Below are positions 50,219-60,113 of a stretch of 64,000 nucleotides of DNA, piece by piece. The stretch comes from Galeruca laticollis. Its lineage: Eukaryota > Arthropoda > Insecta > Coleoptera > Chrysomelidae. A program made the translations under genes and the position numbers. The DNA lies in NCBI GenBank assembly GCA_963921935.1, contig OY998185.1, positions 30,534,487-30,598,486 of the forward strand, read 5' to 3'. The stretch's first letter is position 1, and each line of letters begins with the position of its first letter. A model generated the notes under the pieces. That model had not been told where the DNA came from, did no database searches, and worked only from the letters and a program-made list of their open reading frames with translations.

Positions 50219-50354
50219 CTTCCAGTTGCCTTTATTTACTAGTTGTGATAGCACCTTATTTATTATTTTATGTTGATTTAATATTGTTAGTAAATGTGTA
50301 CATATTTTATAGCTCCTTTCTTGGTGTAAGTCAGACACAGTGTAAGATAAGATA

Positions 50355-50360
50355 AATAAA
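50355..50360 (+). terminator. Candidate poly(A) signal of the collagen gene
   Basis: AATAAA 137 bp downstream of the stop codon; a second AATAAA is at 50522-50527 beyond an AT tract. Either could be used. Confidence 0.5.
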
Positions 50361-50384
50361 ATCTTATTTGTCTGAAATAGTTTG

Positions 50385-50386
<2 letters not shown>

Positions 50387-50480
<94 letters not shown>
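50387..50480. repeat. (AT)n microsatellite
   Basis: About 94 bp of AT repeat just past the first candidate poly(A) signal of the collagen gene. Confidence 0.95.
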
Positions 50481-50482
<2 letters not shown>

Positions 50483-50779
50483 TTCTTCAAGTTTTTACTT
50501 TTATATACATTTTCTTTCTTGAATAAATATTCTTGATTTTTGGTCTATTTTAATAAATAATATGTTTTTATATACATTTGTTATACCTTTCGGCTCGAAT
50601 TTAACTTTATGAAAATATTATTGGTTATTGACAAATCTGATGTATGAATCTGATGTATGAATTTCAAAATTCAATCTGTTTTAATTATATTATGAAGATT
50701 TTCCTCCTAATTGATAAAAATTAAGTTTTTTTTATTTACAAGCAAATCACATCTACCATTGGGGTAATTAGCGACACAA

Positions 50780-51440
50780 ATATGGGTGGTTCAGAGCTTA
50801 GTTATTATGGTAATGTCACTTAGATATTTAAAAAGATTCTGTGTATTACAGTTTTCGCCAAGAAATTGTTCTAAGCTGTTGCTGAGGTTGTTGTCTTGTC
50901 TTGATTGTTGAAATTTTGGGCAATCGGTTATTAAATGTTTAAAAGTAAGCTGGGTCTTGCATAATTGACATTTTGGGGATTCACTTTTAGTAATTAAGTA
51001 ACTATGAGTAAGCTTGGTGTGGCCTATTCGTAACCTAGTTAGTTTAACTTGAAGCGATCTTTTGTTTCTTGACTGCGACCGAGGTTTCATTTCCGGTTTC
51101 AAGTCGCGTAGTTTCGTTTGGGATGTTTGCCAGTCGGTTTGCCACAATTTTTGCACTTTTGATTTAAGTAGCGGTTTTATGCCGTTGTACACTACCGTTT
51201 GCACTTCACTCACGGTTTCAATAATTACTGCTAGTCGTGCTTTGTGGTCGTCTTCTTCGTTTCCTAGAAGGCCAGCATGAGAAGGAACTCAAAGTATTTC
51301 CACAAAGCTATTGAAATGTTGCAACTGTGATAATTCGAATTTAATTTGGAGTGCTATTGGATGTGTGGGATAAAGTTGATTGATAATATGGATTGAGTTA
51401 TAGTCCGTTTTTAAAAGGCATGGAGTAATAAAAGCTCATT
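50780..51440 (-). mobile_element. LINE 3' fragment (RNase H end and C-terminus), antisense
   Basis: The - strand reading LKTDYNSIHIINQLYPTHPI (about 51425-51365) and VPSHAGLLGNEEDDHKARLA (about 51285-51225) is the end of an RNase H domain. 51213-50791 continues in an open 140-codon frame with LTRLRIGHTKLTHSYLITKS and CQLCKTQLTFKHLITDCPKF, the C-terminal Cys-His motif of RNase H LINEs. It is 5'-truncated and lies about 0.55 kb downstream of the collagen stop, on the opposite strand. Confidence 0.75.
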
Positions 51441-51952
51441 AGGTATGCAAAACCGATACAGGGTGTATAATAAAATATCTCCGAAGTTGATCTAATTTTG
51501 TACTAAAATTTCTCATTTGTTACGAATTTCAGGTAGACACCCCGTAACTCTGTATTCGGTTGGGTCGCCTATTGTAATGAAAGGGTCGCTCTATTGTATT
51601 TGAATGAACAAATAAACAATTTAATCCTCAGAGGCGTGCAATCAGGACAAAACAAACTTGGTATATGAATATGAAGGCACTATGAAATTATAATTACGAA
51701 AACTATTCAAAAGAGTTCACAATATCGATTCAATAAAAACACATTTTTTTGTGTTCCTATGAATAAACAATAATCATAAAATATTATATAAAAAATAGCA
51801 AATTTTTTTGCAGTAGGTATCAACTTTACTACTAATATACCGTTTACAATAGGAGAGGAAAAAAGAAAAATGCAGGAATAAAGTACGAATTAATGTAATA
51901 TTTATAAAAAAAAATCTAACAAATAATAGTAATAACAAACACGAAAACTAGT

Positions 51953-53288
51953 CTATATATCAGAATCAGACGATTCTATTGAGCTTCCATTATTAACATT
52001 GATTATAAATGGTTCAATCATGTGTTCACTTATATGATCCATTTCCCACATATTTAGTTCTTCTTGTATCACGTGTTCAACACATTTCTTCCAGTTTTCT
52101 TTGGTTACGTTACCTAACGCGTATTCGAATAAAACTTTTACGTTACTCATTTTGAATGTCGTATTCTTTCTTGAAACTTCCCCTTTCACTTGGGCCCATA
52201 TTAATTCTATGGGATTGAGTTGACAGTGATAAGGAGGAAGCCTCAGCACCGTTATACCACGCGCTGATGCCATTTGATCTACAACGTATCTACTATATTT
52301 GTGTTTATGTGAATTGGCCAGTTGTTAGAGCTCATTTTTCAGCGGGTTATCTGGGCATTCAATATTTTTCGAGGTTAGCCAATCGTGGATATCTTGTATA
52401 CGCCATGCAGTTGAAGGTAATTTCTCCACTAACCTGGAGTGATAACTTGCGTTATCCATAACAATGACTGAGCCCGTTGGAATTAGATCTAACATTTGTT
52501 AGAAATATTCTTCGAAAACGTCTGCATCCATATCTTCATGATAATCTCCGGTTTGCTTCGACTCAAAGCACAACAATCCACCTTTAACAAAACCTTCGGC
52601 ACTTCCGATATGAGTAATTATGAGTCGACGTCCTTTTCCTGCTGGTGGATTGAGGCCTGTTGACCACCCTTCAAGAGCTGCCTGCCTCCGACTTTTGACA
52701 TTCGTGTCTTGCCAAAACATTGAAACAGTATGACCTTCATTTAACCAAGTCTCATCCAAATAATAAATTCGCGAATATTGCGCAAATAACTCCTCCTCCA
52801 AATGACAATGTCGTCTCTATCAATCAACATTGCGTTCCGATAATTTTTTTTATATTCAAATCCAAGTTCCTTCAAAATTTTCCATAATGTACTTCGAGAC
52901 ATTTTCGGAAAATCTGAATCTTCTTGAACCGAAGCCATAATTTTGGAGAGAGTTGGGATCTCTTTTCTAAAGAAATAAGCATGCACCTTACGCCTTATTC
53001 CATTCTTCAAGTCGTCACCCATTTCAAGTTTGGGTCGGCTTGGGGACTTTGCTGGGGCTGTGATGTTTCCATTTTTTTCTCCTTCATTAAATTATAAATT
53101 GTTGTTTTTGAAACACCCATCATTGTTGCAGTAATCTCCACAGTTTCATCAACACTTCCTCCCAAATTCATGATTTTTCTTCTAATTTCTTCGTTCTTCA
53201 ACGAGGAATAGCAATTTAATATCAGTTTTTTTTCGTTCAGCGACAATGGGCCAACTTTAGGTCGCTTATATGATGATAAATCCTCCAT
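51953..53288 (-). pseudogene. Sailor-like transposase, second copy, broken
   Basis: Diverged relative of 17515-18891. The N-terminal helix-turn-helix (LNEKKLILNCYSSLKNEEIR; TTIYNLMKEKK) is in 53288-53007, the middle in 53022-52741. D1 in YYLDETWLNEGHTVSMFWQD is in 52801-52499, D2 in VIVMDNASYHSR at about 52470, and E in CQLNPIELIWAQVK at about 52210. The D-to-E spacing is again 82. A frameshift near 52790 and in-frame stops near 52500 and 52325 disable it. No clear terminal repeats were found. Confidence 0.8.
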
Positions 53289-53289
53289 A

Positions 53290-53680
53290 TCTGGTCGAAT
53301 TTGGTTGGAACACTATATAGTTGGAAGGTGTAGTTAGGTGTTTGTCTCGTGTGATGAGAAGAGAACTTGTATAGATGAACAAAAATAAACACCAGTTAAC
53401 AATAACGGTAAAAAATAATAACAAATAACAGTAATAATGGGGAAATCAATCAACACAGCAGTTTCTCCAGAACAGATGAACTGTAAATTGAAAATATTCA
53501 ACCTTTCCGCTACTTTCATAGTTGAAAAGTTCTAGTAAGTACATTGTATTATGGGGGCATTTTCTTAGAACTGAAAAGACTATATTTCACAATAATAAAA
53601 CCATTTTTGAGCTACCTGTTTGTCAAGTTTCTTCAATTACCTGCTAATTGGGTGAAATAATCGGCAAATGGGGTTGGTTT

Positions 53681-53682
<2 letters not shown>
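53290..53682. other. Spacer, nothing recognised
   Basis: AT-rich sequence upstream of the second Sailor-like copy; probably its 5' region. The frame 53334-53519 shows no motif. Confidence 0.4.
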
Positions 53683-53727
<45 letters not shown>

Positions 53728-53958
53728 CACCTTTTCGGTGGTATTTGATAATGTCCGGGCCACTACGCAGCCAAGGGCACTACCATTGTCAATAGGGGTA
53801 GATGATCCGCCGGATGATTCCAACAGTTCCAAGTATTACGGCCTTATGCATCCACATTACGGTGTTTTTAGGTAAGTCCAGTTTATGTGTCGTACTGTTT
53901 TTGTATGTACAAGGCCGTTTGCGCTTATAATTAAAGGGACTATTGTTACCTTCTCCAA

Positions 53959-53999
<41 letters not shown>
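53683..53999. repeat. Two (AT)n tracts around 235 bp of unique sequence
   Basis: (AT)n at 53683-53724 and 53960-53999; between them is non-repetitive sequence (TTTTCGGTGGTATTTGATAA...) of unknown origin. The second tract abuts the left end of the inverted PLE pair. Confidence 0.85.
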
Positions 54000-54000
<1 letters not shown>

Positions 54001-54066
54001 CCAGAATAGTTATAAAGTTATCGGGAATAAGCCTTCTCAGGAATAAGTAAACTCTTTTTACTTTAT

Positions 54067-54108
54067 GTTGAAAGCTTTCGAAATCTCTTTATTTCTTCAT
54101 CAGTCAAC
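54067..54108 (-). ncRNA. Hammerhead-ribozyme-like motif in PLE copy 1
   Basis: Same 42-nt sequence as 59898-59939, on the opposite strand: stem I GTTGA/TCAAC, CTGATGA, A, stem II GAAAT/ATTTC, GAA, stem III AGCT, T. It is located in the 3' terminal region of the element, beyond the GIY-YIG frame. Confidence 0.55.
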
Positions 54109-54687
54109 TACAAAGATGTATACAACTAGTTAAATAGGCAAAAATATTAAATTTAAATTTATTACTTACAAGTAATCGAGGTTAATCCTTAAATAATTTC
54201 TTTTCTAAAGGATACCATTGCACAGAAAACCACTCACTTCTTAATGTTTTTAAAACAGTAAAATATCAAATGTGTTGTCGTTTACAGCACCCAAAAAGAA
54301 TGAAATGAATTTTGTCAATGAATGTTATTCTTTTTTGAAAAACAAAAAGAAGACGGCCTTGTGAAATGAAAAAGTTAGTTAATGACTCTTAACTTAAAAA
54401 TTAGTTCACAACAAAAGAGGAAGTGATTAAAAACAAATGTGTTGCATGGTCAAAAAAACATCAGTACAGAACATACTCGGTTAATCCTCTCACTATCAAT
54501 TGCTATGATTGTCTGATGAGGGAATCATACAACCCAGAACATGAATCGGTAGATTATTTTCATGTCATTCTCCCCCACACCCTGAAAACCACTGTCACTA
54601 GCAAGCAGCGCGGAGGGGAAATATGTTTAAACCACAAGCTGTGAAGATGATGATAGACAAAAAGGTGTCGGCTAGGTTAGTTGTTTT

Positions 54688-56376
54688 TTAATTTTTGTTG
54701 AAATCAAAATTGAGGATGTTTGAATAAATAATACTCAGATGTTTTATGTCTGAACGTTTGTTCATGGCCAAAGGTTCATTGTTGATATATACCATCTCTA
54801 GGAAATTTCTTTTAAAAGAATTACTTTCACAAGTCAAAACTTTGGCGGCGTTAAATTTGAAATTGTGTCCCGTATCTAGGTGATGCGTAGCCAGAGCACA
54901 AGATTCCTTTTTTAATTTTATGTCGCTCCTGTGGATTGTTATGCGATCTTTGAGTGGTCTAGAACTTTGACCAATATAGACCTGATCGCAATTTTCACAA
55001 TCAATTTGGTATACTGTGTTGCACTTCCAATCCCTGTGTACTCTATCCTTAGTTTTACTGAATATTTGGTTTACAGTTTTAATGGTTCTACTAGCTATTA
55101 CCAGATATTTTTCATTTTTCAGTATTTTTGTAATTTTAGGTGTAATTTCTTTAATGTAAGGGATGCTAACATACCTTCTTCTTTCTAGGGGCTGTGGATT
55201 GTTTTCAACTAGAGGAGCAATGTCACCCCGATCACGGTGATTAGAAGTCGTAAAAATTAATTTTTTCAAAAGTTGATGTGGATATGAATTATCTAACAAT
55301 AGACTGTAGAGCTTTCTTAAACTGTCATTTCTAAGGGAAGGGTGGCAAATTTTAAAGATACGATGTTTGAGGGCTAAAATTAGGTTAATTTTCATTTTGT
55401 AAGGATGGTAAGAATGAAAATTCATGTATCTACCTGAACTTGAGGGTTTCGTGTACCAATTCAATATTATTTTGTTTTCATTATTCCTAATAACTTTAGT
55501 GTCAAGGAACGGGACACTATGGTCCAAACCTTCTTCTTCGATGGTGAAATTCAAGTACTGATTGTAGGAATTGAAAACTCCTAGTAGTTCATTGTAGCCA
55601 TTCAGAGGTATGCTACATATAATGTCATCAACATATTTTTTTATAAAAGGGATGGTGAATGTCAGCTTAGGCAAACACGCATCTAATAGATCGTCCATTA
55701 TGTATTGTGCTATGACCGGAGATAGTACCAATCCCATAGGACACCCATGGACCTGTCTGTAAAAATATTCATTAAAAGAAAAATAGGTATTATTGAAAAC
55801 AAATTCTATTAATGTTAAAAAATTGGTCTTGCTAATTGTGCAATTAGTTTCTATGGCATGCCAATGTTTCTCAATACTATTTTTTACCAAAGACAAAGGG
55901 ATGTTTGTAAACAATAATTGGACATCCAAGCTAATGATTTTATAGCCTTGGGGTATTTGATAGTCATTAAATTTGTTAGAAAATTCAAAGGAATCTGTTA
56001 TAAAGTACTCGTTTTTTAGATTGTATGATTTACTCAAAATGTCAGTAATCAATTTCGCCACTTTAGAAGTCGGTGAATTAATCGATGAAATGATTGGTCT
56101 CATTGCAAGCTCCTCCCTATGAATTTTAGGTAAAGCGTAAAATTTGGGAGCAACTGCATTATAAATCTGATGGTTTTTTGCTGTTGTTTCTGAAATCTGT
56201 TTTTCTTTCTTTAATTTTGCAATCAAATTGTAAGCTTTTTGCTGAATACTACTTGTAGGATCTCTAGGAATAGGTTTATAGTATGTTACGTCGTTTATTA
56301 AATTTAGCGAAAGAGCATTATGCTGCTCTCTATACATAGCAGTTGTAATATTTCCTTTATCTGATTTTATAATCAT
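54688..56376 (-). pseudogene. PLE protein C-terminal part: RT and GIY-YIG (copy 1)
   Basis: 562 uninterrupted codons. RT motifs in order: KFYALPKIHREELAMRPIIS, YKIISLDVQLLFTNIPLSLV (motif A), GCPMGLVLSPVIAQYIMDDL (motif B), FIKKYVDDIICSI (catalytic YVDD), GLDHSVPFLDTKVIRNNENK and NWYTKPSSSGRYMNFHSYHP. Near the C-terminus the GIY-YIG nuclease reads VYQIDCENCDQVYIGQSSRP and ALATHHLDTGHNF. The protein combines RT with a GIY-YIG nuclease, the defining pair of Penelope elements. The frame is separated from its N-terminal part by a 1-bp deletion, so the full protein is not made from this copy as it stands. Confidence 0.9.
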
Positions 56377-56408
56377 TATATGTGGATTTTCTTTAAGGAA
56401 TTTTCTGG

Positions 56409-57163
56409 CTAAATTATACCAATGATTAAGAAATTTGTTGTTGATATTATTACTATTATGTATGTAGTTAGTGACAACATTAGTGATTTGTGAAGTATAA
56501 ATGTTTTTAACCTTTCATCCTTGACATCACACAAGCAATACTCAACATCTGCTAGTAAATTTTGAAAAGAAACGTCATTGGTGTTAGGTGGTAAGCTAAA
56601 TTTAGGACCAAGAGATAAAATCTTCTTAACTTCAATAGGAAATTCTATAGTAGTTAAATTTTTGAACCATTCATCTTTAATTATAATTTTTTCAAAGTTC
56701 TTTTTTGTTAAGTTCTTAGTTTTATTGATGTTAATTGATTTGATTTTATGAAAACGTTTATTATAATTAATTTGTTGCCTACGAGAAAATTCGTTGAACA
56801 TCTCTAAAGGTAAAATTTCTTTAGCCAATGACATTTCTCTCTCTAGTATTGACTCCAATTTCTTAATAGTATCATTGACAATCTTAATTCCTATGTTAAG
56901 TATTTTGGAATTTAACTTGTGATTAAAGTTTTCTATTTTCTGTCCCATTCTTCCATCTTGGTACTGTAAGTGTTCAGTGATGTGTTTAGTGTTATTGGTT
57001 ATGTGGTTTGGTAGGAGTCCTGTTTTCCTGCAGGTAAGGAGAAATATCCTTTGGCTCCTTTGCGAAGCAAGCTTGGTACTGTTGGAAGACCATGCTTTGA
57101 GTGTGATGGTAGTATTAATGCCATATGTGTGTGTGATAGTGTCAAAAAATCCCATAGTGTCTA
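56409..57163 (-). pseudogene. PLE N-terminal region (copy 1)
   Basis: Frame MGFFDTITHTYGINTTITLK then SQRIFLLTCRKTG..., a helical, basic N-terminal region of the PLE protein (HLQYQDGRMGQKIENFNHKL; KRFHKIKSININKTKNLTKK). The first 25 codons of the open frame (57239-57164) are only the antisense of copy 2. It ends out of frame with the RT part because of the missing A near 56510. Confidence 0.75.
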
Positions 57164-57165
57164 AA

Positions 57166-58539
57166 GAGCGAGAAATGTCATTGGCTAAAGAAATTTTACC
57201 TTTAGAGATGTTCAACGAATTTTCTCGTAGGCAACACATTAATTATAATAAACGTTTTCATAAAATCAAATCAATTAACATCAATAAAACTAAGAACTTA
57301 ACAAAAAAGAACTTTGAAAAAATTATAATTAAAGATGAATGGTTCAAAAATTTAACTACTATAGAATTTCCTATTGAAGTTAAGAAGATTTTATCTCTTG
57401 GTCCTAAATTTAGCTTACCACCTAACACCAATGACGTTTCTTTTCAAAATTCACTAGCAGATGTTGAGTATTGCTTGTGTGATGTCAAGGATGAAAGGTT
57501 AAAAAACATTTATACTTCACAAATCACTAATGTTGTCACTAACTACATACATAATAGTAATAATATCAACAACAAATTTCTTAATCATTGGTATAATTTA
57601 GCCAGAAAATTCCTTAAAGAAAATCCACATATAATGATTATAAAATCAGATGAAGGAAATATTACAACTGCTATGTATAGAGAGCAGTATAATGCTCTTT
57701 CGCTAAATTTAATAAACGACGTAACATACTATAAACCTATTCCTAGAGATCCTACAAGTAGTATTCAGCAAAAAGCTTACAATTTGATTGCAAAATTAAA
57801 GAAAGAAAAACAGATTTCAGAAACAACAGCAAAAAACCATCAGATTTATAATGCAGTTGCACCCAAATTTTACGCTTTACCTAAAATTCATAGGGAGGAG
57901 CTTGCAATGAGACCAATCATTTCATCGATTAATTCACCGACTTCTAAAGTGGCGAAATTGATTACTGACATTTTGAGTAAATCATACAATCAAAAAAACG
58001 AGTACTTTATAACAGATTCCTTTGAATTTTCTAACAAATTTAATGACTATCAAATACCCCAAGGCTATAAAATCATTAGCTTGGATGTCCAATCATTGTT
58101 TACAAACATCCCTTTGTCTTTGGTAAAAAATAGTATTGAGAAACATTGGCATGCCATAGAAACTAATTGCACAATTAGCAAGACCAATTTTTTAACATTA
58201 ATAGAATTTGTTTCCAATAATACCTATTTTTCTTTTAATGAACATTTTTACAGACAGGTCCATGGGTGTCCTATGGGATCGGTACTATCTCCGGTCATAG
58301 CACAATACATAATGGACGATCTATTAGATGCGTGTTTGCCTAAGCTGACATTCACCATCCCTTTTATAAAAAAATATGTTGATGACATAATATGTAGCAT
58401 ACCTCTGAATGGCTACAATGAACTACTAGGAGTTTTCAATTCCTACAATCAGTACTTGAATTTCACCATCGAAGAAGAAGGTTTGGACCATAGTGGTACC
58501 TTGACACTAAAGTTATTAGGAATAATGAAAACAAAATAA
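57166..58539 (+). pseudogene. PLE RT (copy 2), frameshifted at its end
   Basis: Continuous from REMSLAKEILPLEMFNEFS through GCPMGSVLSPVIAQYIMDDL and IKKYVDDIICSI to EEEGLDHSGTLTLKLLG, where the frame is lost. The 60 or so codons before 57166 (from 56977) come from the antisense of copy 1 and do not belong to the element. It keeps the A run that copy 1 has lost, so its N-terminal join is intact. Confidence 0.85.
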
Positions 58540-58541
58540 TA

Positions 58542-59318
58542 TTGAATTGGTACACGAAACCCTCAAGTTCAGGTAGATACATGAATTTTCATTCTTACCA
58601 TCCTTACAAAATGAAAATTAACCTAATTTTAGCCCTCAAACATCGTATCTTTAAAATTTGCCACCCTTCCCTTAGAAATGACAGTTTAAGAAAGCTCTAC
58701 AGTCTATTGTTAGATAATTCATATCCACATGAACTTTTGAAAAAATTAATTTTTACGACTTCTAATCACCGTGATCGGGGTGACATTGCTCCTCTAGTTG
58801 AAAACAATCCACAGCCCCTAGAAAGAAGAAGGTATGTTAGCATCCCTTACATTAAAGAAATTACACCTAAAATTACAAAAATACTGAAAAATGAAAAATA
58901 TCTGGTAATAGCTAGTAGAACCATTAAAACTGTAAACCAAATATTCAGTAAAACTAAGGATAGAGTACACAGGGATTGGAAGTGCAACACAGTATACCAA
59001 ATTGATTGTGAAAATTGCGATCAGGTCTATATTGGTCAAAGTTCTAGACCACTCAAAGATCGCATAACAACCCACAGGAGCGACATAAAATTAAGAAAGG
59101 AATCTTGTGCTCTGGCTACGCATCACCTAGATACGGGACACAATTTCAAATTTAACGCCGCCAAAGTTTTGACTTGTGAAAGTAATTCTTTTAAAAGAAA
59201 TTTCCTAGAGATGGTATATATCATTAATGAACCTTTGGCCATGAACAAACGTTCAGACATAAAAAATCTGAGTATTATCTATTCAAACATCCTCAATTTT
59301 GATTTCAACAAAAATTAA
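58542..59318 (+). pseudogene. PLE GIY-YIG and linker (copy 2)
   Basis: 258 codons from NWYTKPSSSGRYMNFHSYHP to SIIYSNILNFDFNKN, containing VYQIDCENCDQVYIGQSSRP. Out of frame with the RT part. Nearly identical to the C-terminal half of copy 1. Confidence 0.85.
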
Positions 59319-59897
59319 AAAACAACTAACCTAGCCGACACCTTTTTGTCTATCATCATCTTCACAGCTTGTGGTTTAAACATATTTCCCCTCCGCGCTG
59401 CTTGCTAGTGACAGTGGTTTTCAGGGTGTGGGGGAGAATGATATGAAAATAATCTACCGATTCATGTTCTGGGTTGTATGATTCCCTCATCAGACAATCA
59501 TAGCAATTGATAGTGAGAGGATTAACCGAGTATGTTCTGTACTGATGTTTTTTTGACCATGCAACACAGTTGTTTTTAATCACTTCCTCTTTTGTTGTGA
59601 ACTAATTTTTAAGTTAAGAGTCATTAACTAACTTTTTCATTTCACAAGGCCGTCTTCTTTTTGTTTTTCAAAAAAGAATAACATTCATTGACAAAATTCA
59701 TTTCATTCTTTTTGGGTGCTGTAAACGACAACACATTTGATATTTTACTGTTTTAAAAACATTAAGAAGTGAGTGGTTTTCTGTGCAATGGGATCCTTTA
59801 GAAAAGAAATTATTTAAGGATTAACCTCGATTACTTGTAAGTAATAAATTTAAATTTAATATTTTTGCCTATTTTACTAGTTGTATACATCTTTGTA

Positions 59898-59939
59898 GTT
59901 GACTGATGAAGAAATAAAGAGATTTCGAAAGCTTTCAAC
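59898..59939 (+). ncRNA. Hammerhead-ribozyme-like motif in PLE copy 2
   Basis: Stem I 5' GTTGA (59898-59902); CTGATGA (59903-59909); unpaired A; stem II GAAAT (59911-59915) and ATTTC (59922-59926) with a 6-nt loop; GAA; stem III AGCT (59930-59933, self-complementary, so likely used in dimers); T59934 as cleavage position 17; stem I 3' TCAAC (59935-59939). Outer CTTT/AAAG extends stem I past an internal loop. Penelope-like elements are known to encode hammerheads with minimal stem III. The extra A after CTGATGA is a deviation. Confidence 0.55.
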
Positions 59940-60039
59940 ATAAAGTAAAAAGAGTTTACTTATTCCTGAGAAGGCTTATTCCCGATAACTTTATAACTAT
60001 TCTGGTTTTAACTAGTTCAAGCCGACTACCTTTTACTCG

Positions 60040-60044
<5 letters not shown>

Positions 60045-60111
<67 letters not shown>
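60045..60111. repeat. (TA)n microsatellite
   Basis: About 67 bp of TA repeat a few bases beyond the right outer end of the PLE pair. Confidence 0.95.

Positions 60112-60113
<2 letters not shown>

Larger units (their letters stand above)
45650..49175 (-). mobile_element. Penelope-like element with inverted truncated partner
   Basis: The - strand body runs from about 48400 to 45650. It has an N-terminal region (48152-47832), a broken RT (YRYLDDILA at about 47005, LLDLKIQR, IYRKPTHTDVTIPYNS) and a GIY-YIG endonuclease (SGIYKFKCAECNDVYLGQTL, 46416-46360). Head to head with it, 48411-49175 is a + strand copy of only its 3' part (GIY-YIG plus 3' UTR). So about 760 bp at the two outer ends (45650-46500 and 48411-49175) are inverted repeats with moderate divergence. 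Many frameshifts. Confidence 0.8.
54000..57165 (-). mobile_element. Penelope-like element, copy 1 (longer)
   Basis: - strand PLE of about 3.2 kb. N-terminal region (57163-56409), RT and GIY-YIG (56376-54688), 3' UTR, and a terminal segment with a hammerhead-like motif (54067-54108). A 1-bp deletion in an A run near 56510 splits the coding region into two frames. It is otherwise near identical to copy 2, which lies head to head with it at 57167-60005. Confidence 0.9.
57167..60005 (+). mobile_element. Penelope-like element, copy 2 (5'-truncated, inverted)
   Basis: + strand copy lacking about 330 bp of 5' sequence relative to copy 1. It begins at GAGAAATGTCATTGGCTAAA. Coding frames are 57166-58539 and 58542-59318; terminal segment with hammerhead-like motif at 59898-59939. 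Its outer end (TTATAACTATTCTGGTT, about 59989-60005) mirrors the outer end of copy 1 at about 54002. A 4-nt net loss near 58497 shifts the frame just after the RT catalytic region. (TA)n follows at 60045-60111. Confidence 0.9.

Noticed and set aside
50287..50490. 67-codon Tyr-Ile repeat protein
   Set aside because: Translation of the (AT)n microsatellite; the same applies to frames at 41407-41697 and 53648-53875.
54423..54644. 73-codon frame conserved in both PLE copies (also 59362-59583)
   Set aside because: It is antisense within the PLE 3' region, and its conservation follows from the near identity of the two copies; no independent evidence of coding.
54931..55188. 85-codon frame, duplicated at 58818-59075
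   Set aside because: Shadow of the PLE GIY-YIG coding strand, read in antisense in both copies.
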